Shown piece by piece: positions 1-12,700 of a stretch of DNA of 64,000 bases; position 1 is the first letter of the stretch, and every line of letters begins with the position of its first letter. The DNA is from Bombardia bombarda (taxonomy: Eukaryota; Ascomycota; Sordariomycetes; Sordariales; Lasiosphaeriaceae). The stretch spans positions 6,448,001 through 6,512,000 of the forward strand of contig JAULSR010000002.1 in assembly GCA_030512295.1 (NCBI GenBank), given 5' to 3'. A program made the translations under genes and the position numbers. Under the pieces are notes generated by a model. The model did not search any database, was not told the DNA's origin, and saw only the letters and a list, made by a program, of their open reading frames with translations.

Positions 1-2113
1 CCAAAGAGGTTAGTGGGGACTGCCCTGGAAATCCGATCCTAGACTTTGAACTTTGAAGGGTCGTCGAGGTACCTGCCTTAGTACCTAGGTTGCTTCGACG
101 GAGATTTATGACTTCATGTACCCCGATATGAGCTGGCCATTGGTGCTTGGAGATGGCACGAAATGAAGGGGACGAATATGTGTGTGTGATGATAGTTGGC
201 TAACTCGTGGACTGTGACCACAACAACAGCTCGATAAGCTCGCCATCTCGCAATTAGGCTTCCTGGCCCAGCGGCGACTGGCGCGCGGTGTCAGACTGAA
301 CCATTCAGAAGCCACGGTGAGATATATACACACTCCTACCTTAGCTGCTACGAACTGTGAAAGAGACACCAAACCATAGATGTTCTGCTGACAAGGCCAC
401 TACTCACAGGCTCTCATCGCCAGCAACCTCCAAGAGCTGATCCGCGATGGCCACCACACCGTGGCCGACCTCATGACGCTGGGTGCCACCATGCTCGGCC
501 GCCGCCACGTCCTGCCCGAGGTGACGTCCACGCTGCACGAGATCCAGGTCGAGGGCACCTTCCCCTCAGGCACCTACCTGGTCACGGTGCACAACCCCAT
601 CAGCAGCGACGACGGCGACCTCGCGCGCGCCCTCTACGGCAGCTTCCTGCCCATCCCCAGCGCAGACGCCTTCCCGCTGCCCGAGGCGGCCGCCTACGAG
701 GCCATCAGACAGCCTGGCGCTCTCGTATGCGTCAAGGAGAACTCGCTCGTCACGCTCAACGACGGGCGGAAGCGGATCAAGCTCAAGGTCACGAGCAAGG
801 GCGACCGCCCGATCCAGGTCGGCAGCCACTACCACTTCATCGAGACGAACCCGCAGCTGTCGTTTGACCGCGCGCGCGCCTACGGCTTCCGGCTGGACAT
901 CGCCGCGGGCACCTCTGTGCGCTTCGAGCCCGGCGACGCCAAGACGGTGAGCCTGGTCGAGATTGGCGGGAACAAGGTCATCCGCGGCGGGAACAACCTT
1001 GCGTCGGGGCCGGTGGACCAGAGTCGCGTCGAGGAGATTATCGAGAAACTGCAGCAGGCTGGGTTCGCACACGTGCCCGAGCCCGCGGGCGACTTGGCGT
1101 TTGTCGATGCGTTCAGGATGGAGCGGACCGCGTATGCGGCCATGTTTGGGCCGACGGCGGGGGACGTGTTAAGGCTCGGCAGCACGGATCTGTGGATCAA
1201 GGTCGAGAAGGACTTCACCGTCTACGGCGACGAGTGCAAGTTTGGGGGTGGTAAGACGCTGCGGGAGGGCATGGGCCAGGCGACGGGGCGGACGGACGCC
1301 GAGACGCTGGACATGGTGGTGACGAATGCGCTGGTGGTGGACTGGAGCGGCATCTACAAGGCGGATATCGGCGTGAAAGCCGGTGTTATCGTGGGCATTG
1401 GCAAGGCTGGAAACCCAGATGTCATGGACGGCGTCACTCCCAACATGATTGTGGGCAGCTGCACTGATGTGGTCGCGGGCGAGGGCAAGATCATCACGGC
1501 GGGCGGCATGGATTCGCACATCCATTTTATCTGCCCTCAGCAGGCGTACGAGTCGATTGCTTCGGGCATTACTACTATGCTTGGAGGTGGAGTTGGTCCA
1601 AGGTGAGTTATCCATATGTGCAAAGAGATGCGATGAAAATGTCTAGGACTGACGAGACTCTCTCCCCAGCGCTGGCACAAGTGCCACAACTTGCACACCA
1701 GGCGCGCACTACATGCGCCAGATGCTGCAAGCCTGCGACACGCTGCCTCTCAACATCGGCATCACCGGCAAGGGCAACGACAGCGACCCGACCGCCCTCC
1801 GCGAGCAGGTCAACGCCGGCGCCTGCGGCCTCAAGTTACACGAAGACTGGGGTACTACACCTGCTGCCATCGACTCGTGCCTGACCGTCTGCGACGAGCT
1901 CGACGTGCAGTGCCTGATCCACACCGACACGCTCAACGAGTCCGGCTTCGTCGAGTCCACCATCGCCGCCTTCAAGAACCGCACCATCCACACCTACCAC
2001 ACCGAGGGCGCCGGCGGCGGCCACGCCCCCGACATCATCAGCGTCGTCGAGCACGAAAACGTCCTCCCGTCATCCACCAACCCCACCCGGCCCTACACGC
2101 TCAACACGCTCGA

Positions 2114-2149
<36 letters not shown>

Positions 2150-3006
2150 GAGCAAGAACATCCCCGAGGACGTGGCCTTCGCCGAGAGCCGCATCCGCGC
2201 CGAGACCATCGCGGCCGAGGACGTGCTGCACGACCTCGGCGCCATCAGCATGATGAGCAGCGACAGCCAGGCCATGGGCCGCTGCGGCGAGGTCGTCCTG
2301 CGCACCTGGAACACGGCGCACAAGAACAAGACGCAGCGGGGCGTGCTCAAGGAGGACGAGGGCACCGGCGCGGATAACTTTAGGGTCAAGCGCTACGTGA
2401 GCAAGTACACCATCAACCCGGCCCTGGCGCAGGGCATGAGCCATCTGATCGGGAGCATCGAGGTCGGCAAGCTCGCGGACCTGGTTGTCTGGGATCCGGC
2501 GTGGTTTGGCACCAAGCCGACGATGGTTATCAAGAGCGGGTTGATTGCGTGGGCGCAGATGGTATGTTTATTCTTTTACCCCCCCCCCCCCCCCCCTTTT
2601 TTTTTTTTTTTTCCAATTTCGGTGACATGCATCATACATACTTGTCACTGTGCACCTACCAGATTAACTAACCTTGCCTCTCCAGGGTGACCCCAACGCA
2701 TCGATCCCCACCGTCCAGCCCATCATCGCGCGGCCCATGTTCGCACCGCTCGTGCCCGACACGAGCGTCCTGTTTGTATCGCAATCCAGCATCTCAAGCG
2801 GCGCCGTGGCCTCGTACGGCCTGCGAAAGCGCGTCGAGCCCGTCAGGGGTTGCCGCAACATTGGCAAGAAGGACATGAAGTTCAACGATGCCATGCCGCG
2901 CATGCGCGTCGACCCGGAGCGCTACACCGTCGAGGCGGACGGGGTGGTGTGTACGGCCGAGCCGAGCAAGGAGTTGCCGTTGACGCAGAGCTGGTATGTG
3001 TATTGA
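1..3006 (+). CDS. Urease (5' end off the window)
   Basis: Nickel urease, hydrolysing urea to ammonia and carbamate in the cytosol. It is the fused fungal form with gamma, beta and alpha parts in one chain. Exons: <1-8, 230-316, 410-1602, 1670-2561, 2686-3006. The window opens on 'PKE' followed by GTTAGT, so only about five N-terminal residues are missing; 832 complete codons are present against a usual length near 838. The gamma part begins LDKLAISQLGFLAQRRLARG. The beta part holds GSHYHFIETN and the alpha part begins near MFGPTAGDVLRLG. Metal and active-site motifs are visible: MDSHIHF, the carbamylated lysine in CGLKLHEDWG, LIHTDTLNE, YHTEGAGGGHAPD, VCHHLSKN and SSDSQAMGR. The third intron joins AG to C, restoring GPSAGT. 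The last intron carries a C18T16 tract. The gene is convergent with the HMG-box gene. An AATAAA-like sequence lies near 3222. Confidence 0.96.
2579..2612. repeat. Poly-C/poly-T tract in urease intron
   Basis: About 18 C followed by 16 T inside the last urease intron (2562-2685). It probably serves as an extended polypyrimidine stretch. Homopolymer length is uncertain in any assembly. Confidence 0.8.
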
Positions 3007-4751
3007 GCGAGGAGGTGGCGGTTCATGGGAATTCTCATGTTATGGGGTTCAAGTATGGTGTATCTTACTTGGTAAGGGAGAAAGAGGTGGATGGGGTGGC
3101 TCTTGTCTGGCTGGGTTCTTACGACCGCCGTGGATGTCCGTATGAATATCATAGCTCCTATGTTTGTTTGTGAGGTGCCTCAAGTACCTCGATGTATCAT
3201 GAGATATACACATGCTGAGAAAATAAAAGTATATCACATAATGCTTCTGGTGTACCCCAGGTCGGGTGTATGGGCAAATATGGGTTGGGTAGTCGTGTCT
3301 ATGTGCCGGGCGACGTGTGTTTGGTTTGGAGAAAGGGTCGGGAAGGATATGCAGTTAGGCATCTGCATATAAGTGAAGACGCCTGTGACATGATTAATTC
3401 CCGTCGAGACCCTGTTTCCCCTAAGCAGTCTTTTTGAGGGCTTGATGGCAAAACCCTGAGGCATGTATTTACCATCTTGGTGGTCAGATACAACACAATC
3501 AGGCTAGAACATACCACATGCTGTAATTCTAGGTACTAGTGGCTTGTAGCTTAGGTCGTTCAATGGCAAAATTGGGTGACAGTTACGATGAATTAGCTCC
3601 CTGTATCTTGCAGTCGAGGGACCGCTGTTTTAGGTAGGTCCATGGGTATCTTAGTAGGGTGTCTACCAGTACCGTGGATGGGTGTTGACAATTATGGAGG
3701 TAAGGAGTGGTCGCTCGGGTACCTTATTCGTAAAGGGACATGTCTACCTTAGGTACAGTACGGTACCAAGCACGCTTGATCTGCCTACCTCCATGTTGGG
3801 AGGGCCCTACTGAGTTTGCACCCTAAAATGTTACATCCAGCACGTTCAAGTCGGTTCTTCGGGGGTGTCAATGGCAAAAGTTGTCAAGGGGAAAACTTAC
3901 AGGCATCCCATACTTACATCCACTTCCTTCAATGCCAAACTACCTAATACTCGTCCGTCCCCTTCGCTGAAAGATGGATGTTCTTTAACCACTGTATACC
4001 TGAACCTACTTGTAGGTGTGACCTGGGAATCCCCAACTCACCCACTACCCACCTTAGCCCAACAGGCTGGTAGACACCCACCAGACACAGCGGCTCTGAT
4101 AGCCAAGTCCAATGTATCCGGATAGCGACAGCTTCCCCTTTAGTACCTATGTATTATTCCAAGTACACCGAACCTCAAAGATACAAATGTACTTTATATT
4201 CCACTTTAGACAGACGAGACTAACACCACAACTCACAGCATCCCCCATCGTTGTTTACATGGACAGCTTATCATTCATTGAATTGCTTCAGTTGTATGCA
4301 CGCACCTAGTATAGGTAGGTGCCTAGGCCAATGTGTACGAGAAAAGCAGAGTAAATACAGTATGTGACATCGACTCAAGTCGAACAAACCACAGGCGAAA
4401 AGACCCGCCCTATATCCTCACCACCGTTTCCCCAAAGTCACAGTATAGCGTTTTTCAGAAGGAACCCCTCTCCCTAATAGAAAAACCCCGGTGCCCAAAT
4501 AGTTCCCCTTTAAATCTGCCGTTGAACTCATACAATACGCAACACCTTTGATCGCAGGGTAAAGGAAAATAGAAAATAGTAAAAAAAAAAAAAAAAGGAC
4601 TTTGTCATGACGTTGACCGCGGCGGTTACTGTTCCAGGTCGACGGAAAAAGCACTGCACTAAACAGGACAAACCAAGACCAAGTCGCAATGAGGTATCAT
4701 AAGAAGGAAAAGACCAACAAGACGACAAAGAGGCAGAGTTAGAACGCTTCT
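3007..4751. other. Intergenic, between convergent genes
   Basis: Contains the 3' flanks of urease and of the HMG-box gene. Short ORFs here show no recognisable protein. AGGTACC/TACCT-like words recur (for example around 3183, 3661-3775 and 4310), as they do elsewhere in the non-coding parts of the window. A run of about 16 A lies near 4580. Confidence 0.6.
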
Positions 4752-6175
4752 TTAACCGCTTTTGGTCTTCTTGCGCCCCGACTTCTTGGGCTCCTCTACC
4801 TCTGCAGCCTTGGACGTCCGCTTGCGCTTCTTCAACTCGGGGCTAGCGGGTGTGACGGCGACAGCCTTAACGGGCTCGACCTCAGCAGCAGGGGTGACGG
4901 GCTTGCGCTTGCGCGTGTCCTTGCCCTTCTTTGGTGTCTTGGCAGTTGGTGTGGGCTCATCCTCCGACTCTTCGGGAACGACTGTCTGCTGGAGTTGCTG
5001 GGAGATAGCCTCCTGGTCGTTGGATACAACGTCCTCAACGGGTCCGGTGGCGGGCATCTCAATGCCGAACTCATCGGCGTACTTGATGGCATCTTCGTCC
5101 GTCATGTTCTTGGCGTTGGGGTTGCCATGCTTGTAAGAGTGGACGCGAGCATTGTAGAGACGAAGGTTGTACTGGTAAGCCGTGTTCCAGCCCTGCTTCT
5201 CAGCAGGGACCATAACAGACCACCTGCGCTGGCCCTCTTCTTGGACGGCACCCTTGGGAGCTTCCTCGCCGAGATCATTGGCAATAATAGGCCGCGCGGT
5301 CTGCATGTAGAGGAAGTAGGGGGTCAGGGGACGCTTTGGCGCATTGGGGTCATGTGTGCGCTTCTTGCGCTCCTTCTTCTCCTCGGCAAGGGGAGCGATG
5401 GGTGCGCCATATGCGGGCTGGAGCAGTCCACTGATACCGCTGAAGGCGGCCGAGAAGTGGTCAAGCCCCTCGCCCTCGTTATTGGTACCCGCGCCCAAGA
5501 GAAGGTTGGTCTCCCGGACATAGTCTTGGGAAAAGCTCTTGATTAGGTCTTGGATAGTAGAAAGACGTTGATAGACCTTGAGGAGTGTTAGCCATCCATA
5601 TCTCAATCAGAAGGTTTAGGTGGGTATGCATTGGAAGAGCAGAGAGCTTGGGTGGCCATAGCTTCTTCTGCAGTGCGGCGCCAGAGTCTATGTAAATAAA
5701 GGGGGGTTGACGAGCCAGGGACTGTCACTCCATCGATATCACACCAAAGCAAGCAAGCTTATCAGACGCGTCGCTGGCGAGACCACAATATCGCAAACCG
5801 GACTTCCAGTTCTGTGTTTATTAAGGAACGAATGCAGTTGCATGCTGCCAGTAATTGCGAGTGGTCTAGAGTTTGGTTGCGACGCGACGTGAAGTATCAA
5901 GTCAAGAGATAGAAATGATCATGCAAGATTCTTATGTAGAAGCTCGGCCACGAGGTTGGCGCCGTGAGGTGAGGTGACGGGGAGCTTGGGAAGCGGGGAA
6001 AGAATGTGCGAGGGCGCAAGTGTTCAAGGTGGCAGTGGGAAAGGCGCGCGAAAAAGGAAGATGTTGTGCTTACCGAATCGCGCACGCGAATAAACTGCTC
6101 TACGTCGATGACCCTGGAAGGCGCTGTGCTGGGCTTAACAGCCTCAGCGGTCTTGTTCTTGGGAGGGCGCGGCAT
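4752..6175 (-). CDS. HMG-box chromatin protein
   Basis: Probable nuclear DNA-binding protein with a single HMG box. Exons on the minus strand: 6175-6074 (34 codons, MPRPPKNKTAEAV to FIRVRDS) and 5576-4752, giving 308 aa. The 497-bp intron has donor GTAAGC and acceptor CTCAAG; joining gives RVRDS-VYQRLSTIQDLIKSF, which matches the arrangement expected for this fungal family. The HMG box spans about residues 110-184, starting DPNAPKRPLTPYFLYMQ and containing two later aromatic positions. The C-terminal ~100 residues are low-complexity with basic clusters (KKRKRTSK, KKSGRKKTKSG) that could act as nuclear localisation or tail DNA contacts. The N-terminal region before the box has a short helical segment. 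The intron is long for this genome, so an extra small exon cannot be excluded. The exact subfamily was not determined. Confidence 0.85.
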
Positions 6176-9100
6176 GGTTTTGGGTTGATGGGTTTGAGTT
6201 GGGCGTAGGCGGGATGGGGTTGCGACAACTGTAAATGCTTTGACGCTGTCGAATTGCTAGCGGTTATGCGCAGCGCTATTGATTGCGGTGGTGATGGTGG
6301 ACAAGTGACAACCTGGTAGGGCCGGGGGTTGAGACGGGAGGCGAGGGAAGTGCTGAAGACGCCAAAAATGAAGGGTGAGAATGGGAGGAAAAAATTCACG
6401 GCGAGTTTGGGGGAGGTGGAGGGGTTGCCGAAATTATAGGCGTGGCGCCGGGGCGGGGTGCCAGCGCTGATTTCTTACTGAAATTTGGGCGGGCAAAAAA
6501 ATTGTCTGCTGAGTTGCAGCTGGATTTTTGGGCTGCCCGCACCCCCCCAATGGAAATCAGATCAGTCCAAGTCGCTACAATGCCCCGCGACAAGGCAGCA
6601 AAGCAAGGACCCCCGCCTGCTCCCCCCAACGGGCTGCAATCTCACTTGTCACTCCAAAATCACAGCAAGATGGGCGCCGAACACGGGCGAGGCGACCACC
6701 ATAAGAAGGAGAGCAATAAGGCTGCACTCGCTGCCGTTTGCTGCACTCCCTCCCCGACGACTCTTCTCCAACTCATACTGTCTGTCCACCTGCCCTTTCG
6801 AACTCGGGCTCTCCTCAGGGCAGTCTCCGCTTCTCGTGCCTTCCCCTCCATCTGCCGTCCGTTTTCGCACCACCTGGGCGATAAAGCGCCAGCAGCCCTC
6901 GCACAGCGAGTGCTGGTGCAACACAGCAAGACTGATTGCCAAGTGCCCACTGTAGGTCACTTGCATCAAGCCCTTCCGTCTCTCTCTACTATGATGGCGT
7001 AATTGGTCTCGCAAGTTGCACACACGTGGTCGCTGAAGACAATTGATCTTTGAGAATACCTTTATTTCTTTATTTTTCGCATTGCTTGCGCTCTTTATAT
7101 GTCCACTGCCTCGCTATTACACCCTGGAAAATGGGTTGAGAACAACGTGCTGTTGTCGGAGTACTGGATGCAACTACCTATTCGAAGAGCGTCGGGGTAC
7201 CTCGAGCCTGTTGTTCAGTGTCCGACAGGAATCTAGGTGGAATTTGGTCGTTGCACGCGACCTGGGCTAACGACCGCAGTGGTGCGGACTGCGGGTTGGC
7301 AGTGGTGCATCCATTTGGGGCACTTTTTCAGCCTATCATGAGACACAGCGGGCAGTGCTGATTTTTTCGGGCTCTTTGAGTGGCAGGGGTGCTCGGAAAA
7401 GAAGGGTGGGCAGTGCCCGCATCCGCTGGGCTGCCGGCACCCACCCGAGTGATTCTGCTTTTACGGGGGTTTGTTCGCTCCCCCCAAATCATCCCGCCCA
7501 TGCCCTCCACTGTCCACTTCAACCTTTCTCCCACCCATGAAAACCTCCAGGCGGTCCTCATCTTTCAGCATCAACACGCCATCGCCCGCTGTTGTGATAG
7601 CGGCCGTAGCGGACATAGGTGGTATTTGATCTGGTCTTCTTTGACGGCCAGCTGCGAGCGCTGTAACTCGCTGTTAATCAACAGACCTAACTTTTGTCTA
7701 GCTTTTAGGCTGCAGTGCCCATTATGCTGATACCTATAATGCAGGCGCGATCCATCCCAGACGAGACCGTAATTATATCGCCAATGATGCTCCAATATAA
7801 CACCCAAGAGCCCCAACATGTATGAATATCAGCGTGCACTGGGGCCATACCACAGACCTACCCAGTGCAGTCCTGACCTATGAACCCATGATCTTCTACG
7901 TCTATGAAGTACCTGCTTGCCTATGGCTCAGCTACTTATATCGACTGTCGCCAATGATAGTTGTCAACACCGAGACATTGTTCTTCGATCTCAACATCCG
8001 CACTGCACACCCCACTTCAATGATTCAATCTGGTCTTGGTTCACTTAGCTGGCCTGTTTACGAAAGATAACCCCTTTATTGCAAGCAACGCTGAGGATCA
8101 TGTGGCCTGGTCATCTTCTAGGAGAACATGAGATACCTCTTTGATCATCTCAATGCCACAGCTTCGTCAACGAGATCGCTCGCACATCGTTCTATACCGT
8201 CACCGTTTGCTAGGTGTATATATACGGGCGAACTCACATTGCTGTGCCATTCACTTGTCGCCAGTTCAAGCTCTGTCTGGGATGCAGCCAGTTCGCGATA
8301 CCATAATTGATTGTATTCGCAGCACAAATCCCGAATCTTCCAGATGCTACCCCCTTTCTGTGATATATATCCAGCTAGATATGGATTCAAGAATTATAGT
8401 ATATCGCCGACAAACAGTATCATCATACGCGGCTGCGTTTTGGGGACGACGCGTTCTCGGCATGAAGAAGGGTCGGGTTCGCGGTGTGGATTTTCGGGAG
8501 GCATGGATCAGACCGAAAGTACCCTTACCTTAAGCCTGTTAAAGACACTCATAACAATATCGTGTTTCTGCACGGATAGCCTCAGTCTCCCTAACAGTAG
8601 CAACGTGACATCACTTCCAAGCCCCAACACGCGGCAGCGCGGATAACCGGATACCCGTAGGCGGGGCGGGTCACACTAAAAGGTCCCCTACTCTGTTGTG
8701 AAGAATGATGCAACTTTGGTTTCCACAACTTGAAAGATCGTGGGTCGCACACCCGTATCTAAATCTAAGAATCAAAAGAATTGAAGAGCAATCCAGGCAG
8801 TCGGCTACTGCCATGAAGGACATCTGCACGGACTCTGCATGCAAGTCGGCGCCCCTGCCCAGCTGCTGCGCTGCGACTCCCGATCTTTGTGTGGGTGGTG
8901 GATGTTGGTTGATGCTGCCTCAAGCAGGTTATCAGCCAGAAGCTGGAGGCTCGCTTGGCCTGATCGCTCTGGTATCATCAAGGAATCTAGCTCGCCTGAA
9001 GGAAACGATGCGATGCCGGTACATGGATACTTTGGGGTACATCTGGATTCTGCGCTCGAAAGCTCCTTTGGCAAGTGCGGCAAGTGACCCACTGTTATGA

Positions 9101-9762
9101 TTCCTGAGCGCTCTTTCGAGTACGTGAACAGTGGGGTGGGTTCTTGCCGCCCTAAGCATTTTCCTTTCCGGCCGAAAAAAAAAAAAACAAGATACACGGT
9201 TCCACTAGAAGGGAGCTCTGACCTCTCCACAATCACGGTCTAGCTAAGCCCAGGTGGCCTCCTATGTGAGCCATGCTTGCCCCTCTCCGCTAGAACCCCC
9301 CTCCTCTGTGCCCCGCCAACTACGAGAGCTGAAAGGTCTTGGCACGTTTCTGAATGCCAGGAGAGGTCTGACATTATGGGCCGCCTGAGGGGGCCGTCGT
9401 CATGTTATTCAACAGGTATAACAGTTGGATACCCTAAGGAACGCGGATCCCCTTCTCTTGTGTTCTTTCTTCCAATTTGGAACAGATAGTCAACTGTGCC
9501 CGTTCATCTATTAATACCACTGTCCCTTGGCATTTGGTCGTGTTGATCGTCGCCTCACACCCCCTCCCCAGCTACCACTGAACATTCTTGTGTCTTTCAT
9601 CTGGTGATCTACTCCCTGCTTTTCTTGTAGCAAGATACCTGGCCAGGAGCCAAACCTGCTTTTCCCCCCATTGATACCCGACTTCTTCACACAACACCAA
9701 AACTTTCACGCGAATAAGGCAGCTTCACAACCAGAAAACCTCCCTTCATCGAAGCCGCAATC
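6176..9762. other. Gene-poor divergent intergenic region
   Basis: A 3.6 kb gap between the divergent HMG-box gene and het-c. ORFs of up to 186 codons occur (for example 6442-7002, +), but they show no family resemblance, overlap other frames and have no convincing intron structure. Pyrimidine-rich sequence from about 9540 to 9760 just before the het-c start looks like its promoter and 5' UTR. No tRNA, rRNA or transposon ends were recognised. Confidence 0.55.
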
Positions 9763-12700
9763 ATGGCTATCTCCAACCCCTTCCCCGTTTTGCTCGGGCT
9801 CGTCATCCTCTTTGCTTTTGTACAACCCACTCTTGCGTTTGGTGCCGGCAACATTGCCGGCATCTCGAGCGTCGAGGGCCAGAACTGTGAGCGGTCTTCT
9901 CCTATTTCTAACAGTCTCGTCTATGCCACTCTAGTACTGACTACTTTACCCCACCATCAGGGCGTCACGGTGATATTGAAGATGCGCTCCTCAAGATTCT
10001 GATGGCCCGCGCCGTCGGCGGCAAGAAGTTCGACAAGATTATGGTCTCTCGCGTCTACTTTGGAAACTGGCTGCGCGACTACTCCCAGGCCATTGACGTG
10101 GGCACCGTGAAGAGCGTCTCGGCCGAGGCCATCCGTCTCCTCCTGTGCGTTCTCGGTTTCCTCACCTTTGGCTACGGTAGCCGCGAGTTCGAGGTCACGG
10201 CCGAGCGTCTGGGCTGCTACCGCCCCGAGGACCACATCGACAACCCCAAGAACTACGCCGACAACGAGGATGCCACACAGTACGACCGCCGTCTCCGCGG
10301 CCGAGTCGACGAGGGCGTCGAGCTCGCCATCGACTCCGAGACAGGCATGAAGAACTACATTGCCAACGAGGGCATCAACATCATGACCTCGGCCCAGCAT
10401 GTGCGCACGCTCTTTACAAAGTGCATCGAGCTTGGCCGTTCTTACCAAAACAGCAGAGATAAGGCGGAGCTTTATGAGTCCCTCCGTGTTTTGGGCACTG
10501 GTCTTCACTGTCTTGAGGGTATGCATAGAGTGCTATTTAATATGCCTCCCCCATTTTCACCTTTTCGGGCCAAAAAGCTAACAACTGTATGGCTGTACAG
10601 ATTTCCTTGCCCACAGCAACTACGTCGAGCTTGCCTTGATCGAGATGGGCGAGCGTGATGTCTTCCCCCACGTCGGTCGTAACACAAAGCTGAGATTAAA
10701 CGGTGCCCGCGGCGAGGTTTATCCTTGCGTCACTGGCACCTTTGGCGGTGTTGACTTCCTGCACTCGGTCACTGGTGAAGGTATATAGCAACTCCCAGGC
10801 GACATTCATACTACAAACCCATAGCAGGCGAGCTAACTAGAAATTCCAGTGTCTGACAAGCTGACCCAAAGCGAGATCCAGGATCTCGAGGGAACTCTTG
10901 AGGCCAGCAAGAAGGCCGACACCAGCATCCTTCGCAACCTTCTGGATAAGATCCCCGATGGCATGTTCAATGACGACAAGAAGGGCAAGATTGATCAGAT
11001 TCAGGAGAACGCAAATAACTCGCAGCTGGCCAACACGTCCGTCTCCCCGAGAGATCCCGAGGAGTTCACCAAGTACGTCCAGCAGATCTTCCAGCAGATC
11101 ATGCCCGCGATCCAGTATCACGATGAGGTCCTGCAGTCCATCGCGAAGGCCATTGAAAACATCCCGATTCTGCCCAAGATCCTGGAGCAGCTGGAGGAGC
11201 AGCTCTCCCTGTTCGTCTTCTCCGTCATCGCCCCTTTTGTCATTCCTGTCATCGACCAGGTCAAGAACGAGCTTGCGACGGGCGCCACAGAGGTCATCGA
11301 GAGCAGCAAGAACGAGCAGCACATTGTCTTCAACGATGATTCAAGCTCTGACCCCACCCACTCTATGTTGTCCAAGGACCATTTCTCCAACGTAAGTCAT
11401 AATCTACTGACCTTGCTATACTGCTTTACCGTGAAACTAACACAATGTCTTAGATCCTCAACGAGATTGCTGGACAGACTGCCTCCAAGGTTGTCACCTG
11501 GGTAGTCCCCCAGCTCATGGCGGCCATCGATGACCAGAACACGGACATCGACCGCCTGCTCAACAAGGTCATCTTCGGCGTGCTGCACCACCCCGCCCAG
11601 CGCGACCAGGGTCCCGACGGCGCCAGGGAGGGCCGCAGCATGATGTACAAGTCCGTCGAGGAGTGGTGGAACAACATGGACGACAGCGCCAAGGACGAGT
11701 ACCGCCAGAAGCTGAGCCGCGAGGGCGTCGAGCGCGGCGACAACCACAAGGAAGGCGTCCACGACTCCGGTCACGGATGCGGCGGCAAGCTCGGCATGCA
11801 CAAGAACTTTGGCGGTAAGGACGCCACAATCGAGGACCAGATCGCGGGCGCCGCTGCCAGCGCCATCATCGGCGGCGTCACCAGTGGCTTCTCCAACCTC
11901 GTTGAGGACCAGACAGGCATGAAGCTGCCCCAGCAGCCGTCGCGCCGCCAGGAAGAGAGCAGCGGCGGCCTCGGCGGCCTGATCGGCGGCCTCCTCGGCG
12001 GGGGCTTCAAGAACGAGGAGACGGACACCTACCAGTCCGGCGGACGCACCGAGGAGGGCGGCTACGAGCAGACTACGAGCCAGTACGGCCGCCAGGGCAA
12101 CCGCTACGGCCAGGCCGAGGTCACCGAGACGCAGTTCCCCGGCGGCGAGGAGCGCACCCAGTACAACCGCTACGAGCAGAACGAGGACACGCGCCAGGAG
12201 ACGAGGTACGAGCAGACTACGGAGACTTCGTCGTATGGCCGTCAGAGCTCGCGCCGGGAGGAGGAGACGAGCAGCTATGGCGGCGGCGGCAGACGTCAGG
12301 AGGAGAGCTATGAGGAGGAGACCACCAGCAGCTATGGCGGCGGTGGTCGCGGTGGTTATGGTGGTGGCCGTGGAGAGCGCGAGGAGAGCTCTGAGGGTCG
12401 TTATGGTGGCGGTAGGCGTCAGGAGGAGAGCTATGGCGAGGAGGAGGAGACTACCAGCAGCTATGGTGGTGGTGGCGGCGGCTATGGTAGCGGCCGTGGA
12501 GCTCGCGAAGCGAGCTCCGAGAGTCGCGGTGGTCGTGGAGGCCGTGAGGAGAGCTACGGTGACGGCTATGGCGGCGGCCGTGGCGGTCGCGAGGATAGCT
12601 CCGAGGGCCGTTATGGTGGTGGTCGTCAGGAGGAGAGCTATGGTGGAAACGTCCGCGAGGAAAGCTATGGCAGCCGCGAGGAGACGTATGGTGGCGGTCG

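Noticed and set aside
6442..7002. 186-codon plus-strand ORF in the HMG/het-c gap
   Set aside because: There is no recognisable domain, an overlapping ORF of similar length lies in another frame, and composition is ordinary for non-coding sequence.
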